A stretch of 64,000 bases of DNA from Bosea sp. PAMC 26642 (GCF_001562255.1 NZ_CP014301.1:3844001-3908000), one strand, 5' to 3'. Positions 40,620 through 49,745 are shown, counted from the first letter of the stretch. Translations and numbers: made by a program. Notes: a model not told the origin generated them from the letters alone.

Positions 40620-42056
40620 TCACCGCACCAGAATATTCCGGAACTGCCACGGATCGCTGGCGTCGATGTCCTCCGGGAACAGCCCCGGACGGCCGTCGAG
40701 TGGGGTCCAGTCCGTATAATAGCCCTTCACCGGACCGAGATAGGGCATCTGGATCTCGAGGCAGCGGTTGAGGTCCATCTCCTCGACTTCGACGATGCCG
40801 GCGCGCGGATTCTCCAGCGCCCAGACCATGCCGGCGAGGATGGCCGACGTCACCTGCAGGCCGGTCGCGCTCTGATAGGGAGCCAGCGTGCGCGTCTCCT
40901 CGATCGAGAGCTGCGAGCCGAACCAGTAGGCGCCCTTCTCATGACCGTAGAGCAGCACGCCGAGTTCGTCGATGCCATCGACGATCTCGTCCTCTTCCAG
41001 GATGTGCTCCTCTTCCTGCGGGCGGCCGGCATTGCCGAACATCTCGTGCAGCGACAAAACCGCGTCGTTGGGCGGGTGGTAGGCGTAGTGGCAGGTCGGC
41101 CGGTAGACGGCCTTGCCGCTCTCGTCGCGGACGGTGAAGTAATCGGCGATCGAGATCGACTCATTGTGTGTGACGAGGAAGCCGTATTGCGGACCGGGCG
41201 TCGGGCACCAGCTCCTGACCTTGGTCTCGGCACCAGCCTGCATCAGATAGATCGCGGCCTGCGAGCCGGTTTCGTGGGTGCGGGCGTTGTCGGGCATCCA
41301 CGTCTCATGCGTGCCCCAGCCGAGTTCGGCCGGCTGCACGCCTTCGGCGATGAAGCCCTCGACCGACCAGGTGTTGACGAAGACGCCCGGCGGCTTGGGA
41401 TTGCGCGACCGCTGCGTGTCACGCTCGGCGATATGGATGCCCTTGACGCCGGCATGTTGCATCAGCGCGGCCCATTCCTCGCGGGTCGTCGGCTGGGGCA
41501 CATTCAAGCGCATATCGGCGGCGAGGTTGAGCAGTGCCTTCTTGGCAAGCCAGGAGGCCATGCCCGGATTGGCGCCGCAGCAGGAGACCGAGGTCGGCGA
41601 GCCGGGCGCGCGGGCGCGCTTGGCGGCGAGCGTCATCTCGCGCAGCGCATAGTTCGAGCGCTCGCCCGGACCCTTGCTCTCGTCGAAATAGAAGCCGAGC
41701 CAGGGCTCGTTGACCGTATCAATATAGAGGGCTCCAAGACTGGAGCAGAATTCCATCAGGTCGCGCGAGCCGGTGTCGCAGGACAGGTTCACGCAGAAGC
41801 CCTGCCCGCCGCCTGCCGTCAGCAGCGGCTCGAGCATCGTCTTGTAGTTGTCGATGGTAACGGCTTCCTGGATGAACCGGATGCCGCGCTCGTCGAGGAG
41901 GTGGCGGTTCAAATCGTCAGGCGCAATGACGACGAAACGGCTCTTGTCGAATTCGAAATGCCGCTCGATCAGCGGCAGCGTCCCGCGTCCGATCGAGCCG
42001 AAGCCGATCATCACGATCGGGCCGGTGATCTTTCCGTATACGGGCCAGTTGCTCAT
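40620..42056 (-). CDS. hss: Homospermidine synthase
   Basis: Hss makes sym-homospermidine from putrescine (or putrescine plus spermidine) with NAD. The 478-residue length and sequence fit bacterial homospermidine synthase. The N-terminal Rossmann block is I-V-M-I-G-F-G-S-I-G-R-G-T-L-P-L-I. Family segments Y-I-D-T-V-N-E-P-W, S-C-C-G-A-N-P-G-M and C-P-T-P-G-P-Q-Y-G-F follow. The start at 42056 has AAGGAG upstream. The ornithine/lysine decarboxylase gene 5 kb away could supply its diamine substrate. Confidence 0.93.
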   Translation of the reverse strand: MSNWPVYGKITGPIVMIGFGSIGRGTLPLIERHFEFDKSRFVVIAPDDLNRHLLDERGIRFIQEAVTIDNYKTMLEPLLTAGGGQGFCVNLSCDTGSRDLMEFCSSLGALYIDTVNEPWLGFYFDESKGPGERSNYALREMTLAAKRARAPGSPTSVSCCGANPGMASWLAKKALLNLAADMRLNVPQPTTREEWAALMQHAGVKGIHIAERDTQRSRNPKPPGVFVNTWSVEGFIAEGVQPAELGWGTHETWMPDNARTHETGSQAAIYLMQAGAETKVRSWCPTPGPQYGFLVTHNESISIADYFTVRDESGKAVYRPTCHYAYHPPNDAVLSLHEMFGNAGRPQEEEHILEEDEIVDGIDELGVLLYGHEKGAYWFGSQLSIEETRTLAPYQSATGLQVTSAILAGMVWALENPRAGIVEVEEMDLNRCLEIQMPYLGPVKGYYTDWTPLDGRPGLFPEDIDASDPWQFRNILVR

Positions 42057-42171
42057 TCTCGGGTTGTCTCCTTCTTGGGGGCGCTTGCCGGGGCGGTGGC
42101 TGCGCAAGCCATCTCCGGCTCGTATGGGCGAAGCGTTGCCGCGTCAATCACACCAGGGCCGTATCTCCGGG

Positions 42172-42999
42172 TCAGTGGCTGCCCGGATAGTCCGCGTCAA
42201 GGACGAAGGGGTAGGGGCCAGCGAAACGCTCGACATAGGCGGTATGGGTCACGAAGCCGGCAGTCTGCCGGAACGAATGCAGCAGATAGGCCGGCGGCTC
42301 CATGTGGAACGTCGCAGCACCGTCGTCGCTGAGGTCGAGCGTCACCTGGTGCGTCACGCTGGGCGCGATCTGCGCGATGGTGCCGGCAAAGCGCGTCACG
42401 ATCGGCCGATGATGATGGCCGCACAGGATGCGCTCGATGTTGGGATAGCGCGAGACGATGGCAGCAAAGGCCTCTGCCCCGTCGAGCAACCTGATCGCAT
42501 CCATATGCGCGATGCCGCAGGCGAAGGGCGGATGATGCATGAAGATCGCAACAGGCTGGTCACCTGCCCCCGCCAGCGCCTGATCGAGGAAGGCGAGCCG
42601 CGTCGCGCACAGCGCACCGGCGCTCTGTCCCGGCACGAGCGTATCGAGCCCGATCAGCCGCATAGGCCCGATATCGGCGACGAACTGGACGAAGCCGCCG
42701 TCGAGCACCTGCCTTGGATCCAGGGCAAGGCCTGCGGTCAGCGTCTCGCGCCGGTCATGATTGCCCGGCACCACCAAAACAGGCATGTCGAGCCGGCTCA
42801 GCATCGCCTGCAGGACGGCATACTCCTCGGCCAGGCCGCAATCGGTCAGATCACCGGTGATCACCAGCAGATCGGGGCGGGGCGAAAGCCTGGCGACGAC
42901 ATCCAGCGCGCGTTCGCTCAGCGCATTGGTCTCGGAGACGCGATAGGCGGGTTTGCCGCGCGGGCGGATATGCAGGTCGGTGATCTGGGCGATGAGCAT
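42172..42999 (-). CDS. GpdQ/CpdA-like metallophosphodiesterase
   Basis: The 275-residue calcineurin-type phosphoesterase has all five metal blocks: D-L-H (near 9), G-D-L-T-D-C (near 50), G-N-H-D, M-H-H-P-P and G-H-H-H. Overall sequence and length fit the glycerophosphodiesterase GpdQ, including A-I-F-M-H-H-P-P-F and the C-terminal Y-L-L-H-S-F...A-G-P-Y. Cyclic-nucleotide phosphodiesterase CpdA is the alternative. It lies downstream of a Ugp-like ABC transporter on the same strand, which favours glycerophosphodiester hydrolysis. The ATG at 42999 fits the family; one at 43047 is also in frame. Confidence 0.78.
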   Translation of the reverse strand: MLIAQITDLHIRPRGKPAYRVSETNALSERALDVVARLSPRPDLLVITGDLTDCGLAEEYAVLQAMLSRLDMPVLVVPGNHDRRETLTAGLALDPRQVLDGGFVQFVADIGPMRLIGLDTLVPGQSAGALCATRLAFLDQALAGAGDQPVAIFMHHPPFACGIAHMDAIRLLDGAEAFAAIVSRYPNIERILCGHHHRPIVTRFAGTIAQIAPSVTHQVTLDLSDDGAATFHMEPPAYLLHSFRQTAGFVTHTAYVERFAGPYPFVLDADYPGSH

Positions 43000-43116
43000 G
43001 ATGGGTCTCGGAAATGACAGCCGATCGTCATGGCCGGGGCCGAGCATGACGATCCAGCGTATGAAGGCGGCTTCAAGGTCCGGCTCGAAACTCGCTCCGG
43101 TGAGTTGACTGGCGTG

Positions 43117-43175
43117 GCTTTCGAGAACCGGAGCGGAGCGGACTTTTGTCCGTGAGCACCGGAAGCGCAGAAAGC
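43117..43175. repeat. Imperfect palindrome with CGGAC-TTTT-GTCCG core
   Basis: Outer arms GCTTTC (43117) and GAAAGC (43170) flank a perfect CGGAC-TTTT-GTCCG hairpin at 43139-43152. It lies just after the ugpB-like stop and may terminate that operon. Further mixed inverted blocks (CTCGAAA, CTCGCTCCGGT) extend left to 43084. Confidence 0.4.
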
Positions 43176-43203
43176 CGCGTCAGACGGCCACCGGAGTAGA
43201 GTT

Positions 43204-44535
43204 TCAGTTCGTCGGCAGCTTCAGCGCGGTCTGCTCGACATAAGGCCGCATGATCTCATCGGCCTGCTTCTGGGCAGCGACCAGCGCCTCCTTCGGCGTC
43301 TTCTTGGCCGACAGCACCGCGGCGAGTTCGTCCTCGATCGCCTTGCGGACGGGCACGGTCTTGTAGGTGGCGAACCAGGGCTTGGCGAAGGCGAGCTGGC
43401 TGACCGCGATCCCGGCGTCGGGGTTCTTGGCGATGAACTCCTTCATCTCGGGCGTGTCGTAGGCGGCCTTGTTGGGGGCGAAATAGCCGGTGGCGCGGCT
43501 CCACCAGCCGGACTTCTCAGGCGAGGTCATCCAGTTGATCAGCGTCCAGGCGGCCTTGCGACGCTCGCCCTCGACACCGGTCGGGATGACCAGCGAAGCG
43601 CCGCCGATCGGCACTTCGTTGCGGACGTTCTTGGGGACGAAGGCGACCTTGTAGGGGAATTTCGCATTGTTGCGGATATGGGTCAGCGAGCCCGTCGAGA
43701 GCAGCATCATCGAGGCCTGGCCCGACAGGAAGGCGCCGGAAACCGCGCCGCCGGCCTGCACGCCGGCCGGATGAACCTTGTGCTTGGCGACGAGGTCGGA
43801 CCAGAAGGTCAGCGCGCCGAGCATGGACGGGGTGTCGTAATAGACCTCGCCGCCATATTCGGCATTGAACCACTGGCCGCCATTGGAATGGGTCAGGGCC
43901 TGCAGGATCCAGCCGCCGTAATCATAGTTCGAGGGCATCATCATGCCCCAGCGGGTGACGCGGTCGCCGTCGCGCTTGGTCAGCTTCTTGGCGGTGGCGA
44001 CCAGCTCTTCCCAATTCGCGGGCAGCTTGTCGGGGTCGAGGCCGGCTTCCTTGAGGTGATCGGTATTGACGTAGAGCAGCGGCGTCGAGTTGTGGAAGGG
44101 CACGCCATAGACCTGCCGGTCGAGCACGGCGTTGCCATGCAGCGCATCGAAGAACTGGCCCATGAACTGGTCGTTGTTCTTGCCGTCGGCCTTGATGAGC
44201 GCGTCCATCGACTGGATCTCGCCCTCGATCTTGAGGTCGAGCAGGAAGTTGGCGGACATGATCACGGCGGCCGGCGGCTTGCCGGCCTTCATCGCGGCGC
44301 GGGTCTTGATCAGCGTTTCGTCATAGGAGCCGGTATAGACCGGCGTCGCCTTGATCGAGGGGTTCTTTTCGTTGAACTCCTTGAGCAGGGCCGCCATGTC
44401 GCGGGCGAGCTGGCCGTCGACCGGGACCGGGAAGAACAGCTCGATCTCGGTCGGGGCCTGGGCGAAGGCGGGCGAGAGCGCGAAGCTGGCGGCGAAGGCG
44501 GCGCCTGCGAGCAGGCTGCGGCGGGTGGTCGTCAT
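43204..44535 (-). CDS. Periplasmic sugar/glycerol-phosphate-binding protein (UgpB-like)
   Basis: This 443-residue family 1 extracellular solute-binding protein has a Tat-like signal (T-T-R-R-S-L-L-A-G, cleavage near A-F-A-Q). It has the UgpB-type features V-P-V-D-G-Q-L, P-F-H-N-S-T-P-L-L-Y-V-N and S-T-G-S-L-T-H-I. The likely ligand is glycerol-3-phosphate or a glycerophosphodiester, supported by the neighbouring GpdQ-like enzyme. Three codons of linker separate it from the two permeases upstream. No ATPase gene is in the cluster. Confidence 0.8.
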   Translation of the reverse strand: MTTTRRSLLAGAAFAASFALSPAFAQAPTEIELFFPVPVDGQLARDMAALLKEFNEKNPSIKATPVYTGSYDETLIKTRAAMKAGKPPAAVIMSANFLLDLKIEGEIQSMDALIKADGKNNDQFMGQFFDALHGNAVLDRQVYGVPFHNSTPLLYVNTDHLKEAGLDPDKLPANWEELVATAKKLTKRDGDRVTRWGMMMPSNYDYGGWILQALTHSNGGQWFNAEYGGEVYYDTPSMLGALTFWSDLVAKHKVHPAGVQAGGAVSGAFLSGQASMMLLSTGSLTHIRNNAKFPYKVAFVPKNVRNEVPIGGASLVIPTGVEGERRKAAWTLINWMTSPEKSGWWSRATGYFAPNKAAYDTPEMKEFIAKNPDAGIAVSQLAFAKPWFATYKTVPVRKAIEDELAAVLSAKKTPKEALVAAQKQADEIMRPYVEQTALKLPTN

Positions 44536-44547
44536 GATGGTTTTTCC

Positions 44548-45411
44548 TTACTTGATACCGGAGGAGACGAAGGAGTTGACGAAGGCGCGCTGGAACAGCG
44601 CGAAGGCGAGCAGCAGCGGCGCGCTGACCATCAGGGTGCCGGCAGCGATCACGCCCCAGGCCTGCGCGCCCTCGGCGCCGCGCGTGAAGGAGGCGAGGCC
44701 GACGGTGAGCGGGCGCAGATCGGGCGAGTTGATCACCATCAGCGGCCAGAGGAACTCGTTCCAATGGGCGGTGACCGAGACGATCGAGAAGGCGACGAGC
44801 GAGGGCTTGGCCAACGGCAGATAGATGAAGCCGATGCGCTGGAAGACGCTGGCGCCGTCGATCAGGGCTGCATCCTCCAGCTCGCGCGGGATCGCGCGGA
44901 AGGCCTGGCGCATCAGGAAGGTGCCGAAGGCGGAGGCGAAATAGGGCGCCATCACGCCGAGCAGGCTGTCATAGAGGCCGAGTTTCGCGATCGTCGTCAG
45001 GTTGGGGACGATCAGCACGACGGGCGCCAGCATGAGCTGCAGCAGGAAGAGGTAGAAGCAGAGCGTCCGGCCCGGAAACTCAAGCCTGGCGAAGGCGTAG
45101 CCGGCCAGCGTGATCGTGACGATCTGCACGGCGAGGATGCCGAGGCTGATGATCGTCGTGTTGAGGCCGTAGCGCGGGAAGTCGGCCGAAGCCCAGGCCT
45201 CCCGGAAATTGGCCAGCGTCGGGACATAGGACGGGACCAGCGAGGCCATGCCGGCGCCGATGCTTTCGGGATTGAAGGCCGCGATCAGCATCCAGATGAA
45301 GGGCACCATCCAGAGTGCCGCGATCAGCAGCGTCGCGGCATAGCCGAGCTTCGGCGTGATCTCGCCGGTGGCGACGCCGGTGCTGGCCTGGCTGATGCTG
45401 GCCGCGCTCAT
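44548..45411 (-). CDS. ABC transporter permease (UgpE/MalG-like)
   Basis: The 287-residue inner-membrane protein has six predicted helices and the EAA loop E-L-E-D-A-A-L-I-D-G-A-S-V-F-Q-R-I near residue 190 that contacts the ATPase. It pairs with the upstream permease; the ATG overlaps the upstream stop (ATGA), which fixes the start. It belongs to the CUT1 carbohydrate uptake class. Confidence 0.87.
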   Translation of the reverse strand: MSAASISQASTGVATGEITPKLGYAATLLIAALWMVPFIWMLIAAFNPESIGAGMASLVPSYVPTLANFREAWASADFPRYGLNTTIISLGILAVQIVTITLAGYAFARLEFPGRTLCFYLFLLQLMLAPVVLIVPNLTTIAKLGLYDSLLGVMAPYFASAFGTFLMRQAFRAIPRELEDAALIDGASVFQRIGFIYLPLAKPSLVAFSIVSVTAHWNEFLWPLMVINSPDLRPLTVGLASFTRGAEGAQAWGVIAAGTLMVSAPLLLAFALFQRAFVNSFVSSGIK

Positions 45412-46343
45412 GGCTCCTTCTCCCCGAAGGAGCGTTCCAGCGTCCGCAGCGAGGAGGCGGTGACGGCGAGCAGCAGCGCCAGCATGACCAGCGTGCCGGC
45501 CGCAGCGCGTCCGGCGTCGTAGTTCTCGACCGCCTGCTGGTAGACGTAGAACAGCAACAGGTTGGTGGAATCGGACGGGCCGCCTTTGGTCAGGACGAAG
45601 ACATGATCGACCTGGGTGACGACATTGAGCAGCCCGATGACCAGGACGAAGCCGATCGTCGGCTTGAGATAGGGCAGGGTGACATAGCGCAGCCGCTGCC
45701 ACGGCCCGGCGCCGTCGAGGATCGCGGCCTCATAGGCGTCCGCCGGGACGGCCTGGAGGCCGGCGAGGAAGAACAGCATGTAGTAGCCGGCGTTCTTCCA
45801 GATCGTCAGCGCCATGATCGACCAGAGCGCGATGTCGGGATCGCCGAGCCAGTTCGGGCCGGAGATGGCGAGCTTGGCAAGGTGGTAATCGAGCAAGCCG
45901 ACATTGGGCAGGAACAGGAACAGGAAGATCGAGGCGGCGGCGACCAGCGGGATCAGAACGGGCAGGAAGAACAGGGCCCGGAACAGCGCGTTGACGCGGC
46001 TCGATTTCACCAGCGCCATGGCAAAACCCAGCGCCAGCACGAGGCTGGGGATCACCGTGCCAAGCGCATAGACCAGGTTGTTAGCCAGCGCCTTCCGGAA
46101 GGCGGGGTCAGCGAAGAGCTTGAGAAAATTGTCGAACCCGACATAGGCCTGCGGGCCGCCGACGCGGATCTGTCCGTGGAACGACTGCCACAGGACCTGC
46201 ACAACCGGCCAATAGGTGAACAGCGCCAGAAAGAGCAGCGACGGCGCCAGCATCGCGAAGGCGAGCACGGTGGTCTGGCGCGGCCGCCAGCGCGGCGCGC
46301 TCCATTCCCTCGCCCTGCCCGCCGTGATCGTCGCCTGCGCCAT
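45408..46343 (-). CDS. ABC transporter permease (UgpA/MalF-like)
   Basis: The 311-residue protein has six predicted helices and the EAA loop Y-E-A-A-I-L-D-G-A-G-P-W-Q-R-L near residue 205. It also has the G-L-L-N-V-V-T-Q-V-D-H-V-F-V-L-T-K-G-G-P-S block common to CUT1 permeases. It is first in the leftward cluster. The cluster's ATPase must be supplied from elsewhere, as often happens with shared MsmK/UgpC-like proteins. Confidence 0.87.
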   Translation of the reverse strand: MAQATITAGRAREWSAPRWRPRQTTVLAFAMLAPSLLFLALFTYWPVVQVLWQSFHGQIRVGGPQAYVGFDNFLKLFADPAFRKALANNLVYALGTVIPSLVLALGFAMALVKSSRVNALFRALFFLPVLIPLVAAASIFLFLFLPNVGLLDYHLAKLAISGPNWLGDPDIALWSIMALTIWKNAGYYMLFFLAGLQAVPADAYEAAILDGAGPWQRLRYVTLPYLKPTIGFVLVIGLLNVVTQVDHVFVLTKGGPSDSTNLLLFYVYQQAVENYDAGRAAAGTLVMLALLLAVTASSLRTLERSFGEKEP

Positions 46344-46454
46344 GCACCCCTACCTTTGGCGGGGGTCATGGCGGGGCAGGACGACGAAGCGGTTACGGAT
46401 CGATGACGGATGCGTGACGGCTCCGGCGATTCGCCGGGGCTGTCGCAGTTATCC

Positions 46455-46991
46455 TTAGGCGGCGCGGCGCGCCGGCTCCGCCAGCGGGGCGGCTTGGTCA
46501 GGACGGCTGGTCGCGACGAGAACCCCGGCGGCACAGGCCAACGCGCCATCGCGCAATTCGAGGCCGAGGAAGCGTTCGCGTTCGACGGGGCCGGGCATGG
46601 CGAGATCTCGGGTCAAGTCGCCGCAAAAGCCGAAGCGCTCGTAATAGGCCGCGTCACCGACCAGCAGCACGGCACCATGACCGCGGCAGGCCGCGCGCCA
46701 GATCGCTTCCCGCATCATGGCGCGGCCGAGGCCCTCGCCCTGAAGCTCCGGCGAAACGGCGAGCGGACCGAGCAGGAGCGCGGCCTTGCCGCCGACCTCG
46801 ACATGCCAGAGCCGGACGGTCGCGACGACGACGCCGTCGCGCTCGGCCGTCAATGCAAGGCCCTCAGCCGGCAAACGACCCGCGCGGAGCCGCTCGCTCG
46901 ACTTCGCGGTGCGGCGCTCGCCCAGGCAACGGTCGAGCAGCGCCTCGCGGGCGGGAATATCGGCAGCGACCTCGTCGCGAATCGTGATCAT
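46455..46991 (-). CDS. GNAT-family N-acetyltransferase
   Basis: The 178-residue protein has the GNAT acetyl-CoA loop L-S/A-V-S-P-E-L-Q-G-E-G-L-G-R-A-M-M near residue 90 and the C-terminal Y-Y-E-R-F-G-F block. It resembles the YhbS group (COG3153), whose substrates are unknown. GGAGGT lies 5 nt before the ATG at 46991, which decides the start. No operon partner is evident. Confidence 0.85.
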   Translation of the reverse strand: MITIRDEVAADIPAREALLDRCLGERRTAKSSERLRAGRLPAEGLALTAERDGVVVATVRLWHVEVGGKAALLLGPLAVSPELQGEGLGRAMMREAIWRAACRGHGAVLLVGDAAYYERFGFCGDLTRDLAMPGPVERERFLGLELRDGALACAAGVLVATSRPDQAAPLAEPARRAA

Positions 46992-47225
46992 GACGCACCT
47001 CCGGCCGGAGCGCCCGCTGTCGCGGACCTTCCCGGCGCCGCGCAGGCGCGGCCACAAGACTCAAGGGATGTGTGGAAGAGGGTCCGGCGGGAGCCACGGC
47101 CGCAGCACTCCATTCTGGAGGCTAGGACGCTCCGCCTGAAAACCGTCGGGCGGCCTGCCGATCATGACAGGGCGCTTCGCCGGACCCGATTTGATGCAAG
47201 GGACGGCAGGCCCCTTGAATTCACG

Positions 47226-48371
47226 TCAGATGACGTACTGCCTCAACGGCGGAAAACCGTTGAAGGCGACGGCCGAGTAGGTCGTCGTATAGGCGCCCGT
47301 GCCTTCGATCAGCAGCTTGTCGCCGATCTCCAGGCTGAACGGCAGCATGTACGGGGTCTTCTCGTACATGACGTCGACCGAATCGCAGGTCGGGCCGGCG
47401 AGCACGCAGGGAACCGTCGCATCGCCGTCGCGGGCGCTGCGGATCGGATAGCGGATCGCCTCGTCCATGGTCTCGGCGAGACCGTTGAACTTTCCGATAT
47501 CGAGATAGACCCAGGCGACCTGATCGTCCTTGGCCTTCTTCGAGATCAGGACGACCTCGGTCTCGATCAGGCCGGCATCGCCGACCATGCCGCGGCCCGG
47601 CTCGATGATGGTCTCCGGCAGGCGGTTGCCGAAATGCTTCGACAGCGCCTGGAAGATCGCATCGCCATAGGCCGGGACGCCCGGGATCGGACGCAGATAG
47701 CGCGCCGGGAAGCCGCCGCCGAGATTGACCATCGACAGCGACATGCCGCGCACCGCGCACTCCTTGAACACCGACGAGGCCGAGGCCAGCGCGGAGTCCC
47801 AGGCGTTGATGTTGGCCTGCTGCGAGCCGACATGGAACGAGATGCCATGCGCGGTCAGGCCGAGGCGATGGCCATGTTCGAGCACGTCGGCGGCCATTTC
47901 GGGCACACAGCCGAACTTGCGCGAAAGCGGCCAGTCGGCGCCGGCTCCGTCGCAGAGGATGCGGCAGAAGATACGCACATCCGTCGCGCCGGTCTTGTCA
48001 GCCGAACGGGCGACCTTCTCGACCTCGGCCGTGCAATCGACGGCGAAGAGGCGCACGCCGAGCTCCATGGCGCGGGCGACGTCGCGCTCCTTCTTGATCG
48101 TGTTGCCGAAGGAGATGCGGTCGGCGGTCGCACCGGCGGCCAGCGCGAGTTCGATCTCGACGACCGAGGCGCAATCGAAGCAGGAGCCGAGCTTAGCCAG
48201 CAAAGCGAGCACTTCCGGGGCCGGGTTCGCCTTCACGGCGTAGAACACGCGCGTGTCGGGGAGAGCCCGGGAGAAGGCATGATAGTTCTCTCTGACGACA
48301 TCGAGATCGATGACGACGCAGGGCCCATCCTCACGGCGGGTGCGAAGAAACTCACGGATGCGCTCGGTCAT
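47226..48371 (-). CDS. Ornithine/lysine decarboxylase (PLP, alanine-racemase fold)
   Basis: The 381-residue fold-type III decarboxylase makes putrescine and/or cadaverine. The PLP lysine is in V-F-Y-A-V-K-A-N near residue 48. V-N-L-G-G-G-F-P binds phosphate, and the second active site carries G-P-T-C-D-S-V-D with the catalytic cysteine. Ornithine versus lysine preference cannot be decided. The ATG at 48371 follows GGAGGGAG. The frame stays open upstream to 48542, with M-S-H-R-R-R-L-R-R-R just before the ATG, so a longer form is possible. Together with homospermidine synthase it forms a polyamine route. Confidence 0.9.
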   Translation of the reverse strand: MTERIREFLRTRREDGPCVVIDLDVVRENYHAFSRALPDTRVFYAVKANPAPEVLALLAKLGSCFDCASVVEIELALAAGATADRISFGNTIKKERDVARAMELGVRLFAVDCTAEVEKVARSADKTGATDVRIFCRILCDGAGADWPLSRKFGCVPEMAADVLEHGHRLGLTAHGISFHVGSQQANINAWDSALASASSVFKECAVRGMSLSMVNLGGGFPARYLRPIPGVPAYGDAIFQALSKHFGNRLPETIIEPGRGMVGDAGLIETEVVLISKKAKDDQVAWVYLDIGKFNGLAETMDEAIRYPIRSARDGDATVPCVLAGPTCDSVDVMYEKTPYMLPFSLEIGDKLLIEGTGAYTTTYSAVAFNGFPPLRQYVI

Positions 48372-48656
48372 GAGACGCGTCTCCCTCCGGCGCAAGCGGC
48401 GCCGATGCGACATGAAGCCGGCTTGAGTCGATCGAGCGAACCACGGCGCGTTGGAAACGCCGAGATACGCCGAACGAAACGTCCGGACTTTGATAACCGT
48501 CGCTTGGGAGATGAACCCCGCACGCCCGGCAATGAAGGACAAGCCTCTTCGGTGCTGGTCTTTGGAGGACCAGCGAGACCAAAAAAAGCCCGTTCCGTCG
48601 TTGCTTTAAGCTGCGTCCCCCGTGGAGATTCGGGGTTCGCCGGTTTCGCCTCCGGC
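48372..48656 (-). ncRNA. Hairpin-rich leader of the decarboxylase gene (speF-motif candidate)
   Basis: This transcribed leader contains three clear stem-loops: GCCGG-N8-CCGGC (48639-48656), CCCCG-N8-CGGGG (48618-48635) and CTGGTC-N7-GACCAG (48555-48573). A perfect 12-bp palindrome GAGACGCGTCTC (48372-48383) lies directly before the start codon, next to the GGAGGGAG ribosome-binding site. Alphaproteobacterial ornithine decarboxylase genes are known to carry the conserved speF RNA motif at this place. The identity is inferred from position and structure, not from a covariance-model match. The remaining gap to 48927 shows no gene. Confidence 0.4.
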
Positions 48657-48927
48657 TGCCAGTCGCTGTTCGGAGAGCAGTTCCCTTGGGAGGAACCGGG
48701 AGGCGTGATTCGAGGGGATGTCCATCCCCCTCCATCCGTCCTCCAACTCCTGGCGGCTGTCCGGCCTCTTGTCCGGATGCCCACCGACTGACACGCGGCC
48801 ACAGGCACGTGCGAATTGGGTAGAGGGCATATACGGATTGCGGCCCGGCACTACAAGTTTTTTCTGAGCGCAGGACCGGGATTTTTTAGCGAACGCCGGC
48901 CCGGAGAAAGCTCGGCCGACCAACCGG

Positions 48928-49488
48928 CTATCCGCAGAAGCGGATGCGGTTTCCGAACGGATCGGGCACTTCGAGCATACGCCCGCCCGGACCGTCCTCC
49001 TGGATGCCCGGCTTGGAGTAGGAGTAGCGCTTGCCGATCAGCTCGGCGCGATAGGCGTCGACGCCCTTCATCCGCACGAAGACGTTCGAGCCGGGGCTGG
49101 CATCGCCGTGATGCTCGGACAGATGCAGCTTCAGCCCGGAGCGTGAGACCTGCATGTAGATCGGGAAGTTCGGGCCGAAGCGATGGTCCCAGTCCATGCT
49201 GAAGCCGAGGAAGCCGAGATAGAATTCCTGCGCCTTCCCGACATCGAAGATCCGCAGGATGGGAATGCCCATCTCGAGGCTGATGCCGGACGAATCTGAC
49301 TGCGCCTCCCCCACCACGTCACGGTACTCGCCGAAGCTTGCGGAGGCAGTGTTCCAGTCTGCATAGCCAAACTGCCTGGCAACGATTTCCAGGGTTTCGG
49401 AGTGGGACAGCGCGACCTGCCGGGCGGCAAGAGTCTCGCGGAGACTTTTGGCCATCAGTTTCGCATCGCGAAAGCTGCGCATCATCAT
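48928..49488 (-). CDS. Glyoxalase-fold protein with N-terminal glyoxalase-related domain
   Basis: The 186-residue protein has an N-terminal helical domain (about 1-60: A-K-S-L-R-E-T-L-A-A-R...S-H-S-E-T-L-E-I-V-A-R-Q-F-G-Y-A-D-W-N-T) typical of glyoxalase-related proteins. A vicinal-oxygen-chelate domain follows, with F-Y-L-G-F-L-G-F, L-H-L-S-E-H-H-G-D and the final D-P-F-G-N-R-I-R-F. The second half resembles bleomycin-resistance/dioxygenase-type proteins. The substrate is unknown. It stands alone. Confidence 0.8.
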   Translation of the reverse strand: MMMRSFRDAKLMAKSLRETLAARQVALSHSETLEIVARQFGYADWNTASASFGEYRDVVGEAQSDSSGISLEMGIPILRIFDVGKAQEFYLGFLGFSMDWDHRFGPNFPIYMQVSRSGLKLHLSEHHGDASPGSNVFVRMKGVDAYRAELIGKRYSYSKPGIQEDGPGGRMLEVPDPFGNRIRFCG

Positions 49489-49688
49489 GATCCTTCTCGT
49501 GGAGGACGAAACGATCAGGGCTCGCCTTGCTGATTGCCGTCCGCCGAACGATCGGGATCACGGACGCCGCCGAGGATGCATTCACCATGCCCTGAGGGCG
49601 CGAGCGGCTGGCTGCATCCGGCCATGGGCAAAATGATAGGAAAGCCGCCCGCGGGCTGTCAACGACGTGACGATCCGCATCGCCGAGA

Positions 49689-49732
49689 TTGAACCTCGAA
49701 TCGGATGTGTATATGATCGTCGCTGTCTACAC
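49689..49732 (+). promoter_or_regulatory. vapBC promoter with inverted-repeat operator
   Basis: TTGAAC (49689-49694), a 17-nt spacer and TATGAT (49712-49717) make a good sigma-70 promoter. GTGTATA-N12-TCTACAC (49707-49732) is an inverted repeat with six of seven pairs that covers the -10 box. That fits the autoregulation typical of VapBC modules. Confidence 0.5.
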
Positions 49733-49745
49733 ATCGGAGACGGAG

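Noticed and set aside
43678..45522. A 614-codon open frame on the plus strand
   Set aside because: It is the complement of the UgpB-like and permease genes; the repeated Gly/Asp/Arg-rich text is a third-codon GC artefact.
46410..48791. A 793-codon open frame on the plus strand
   Set aside because: It runs antisense to the GNAT and decarboxylase genes and through their intergenic regions. The residues show no family pattern.
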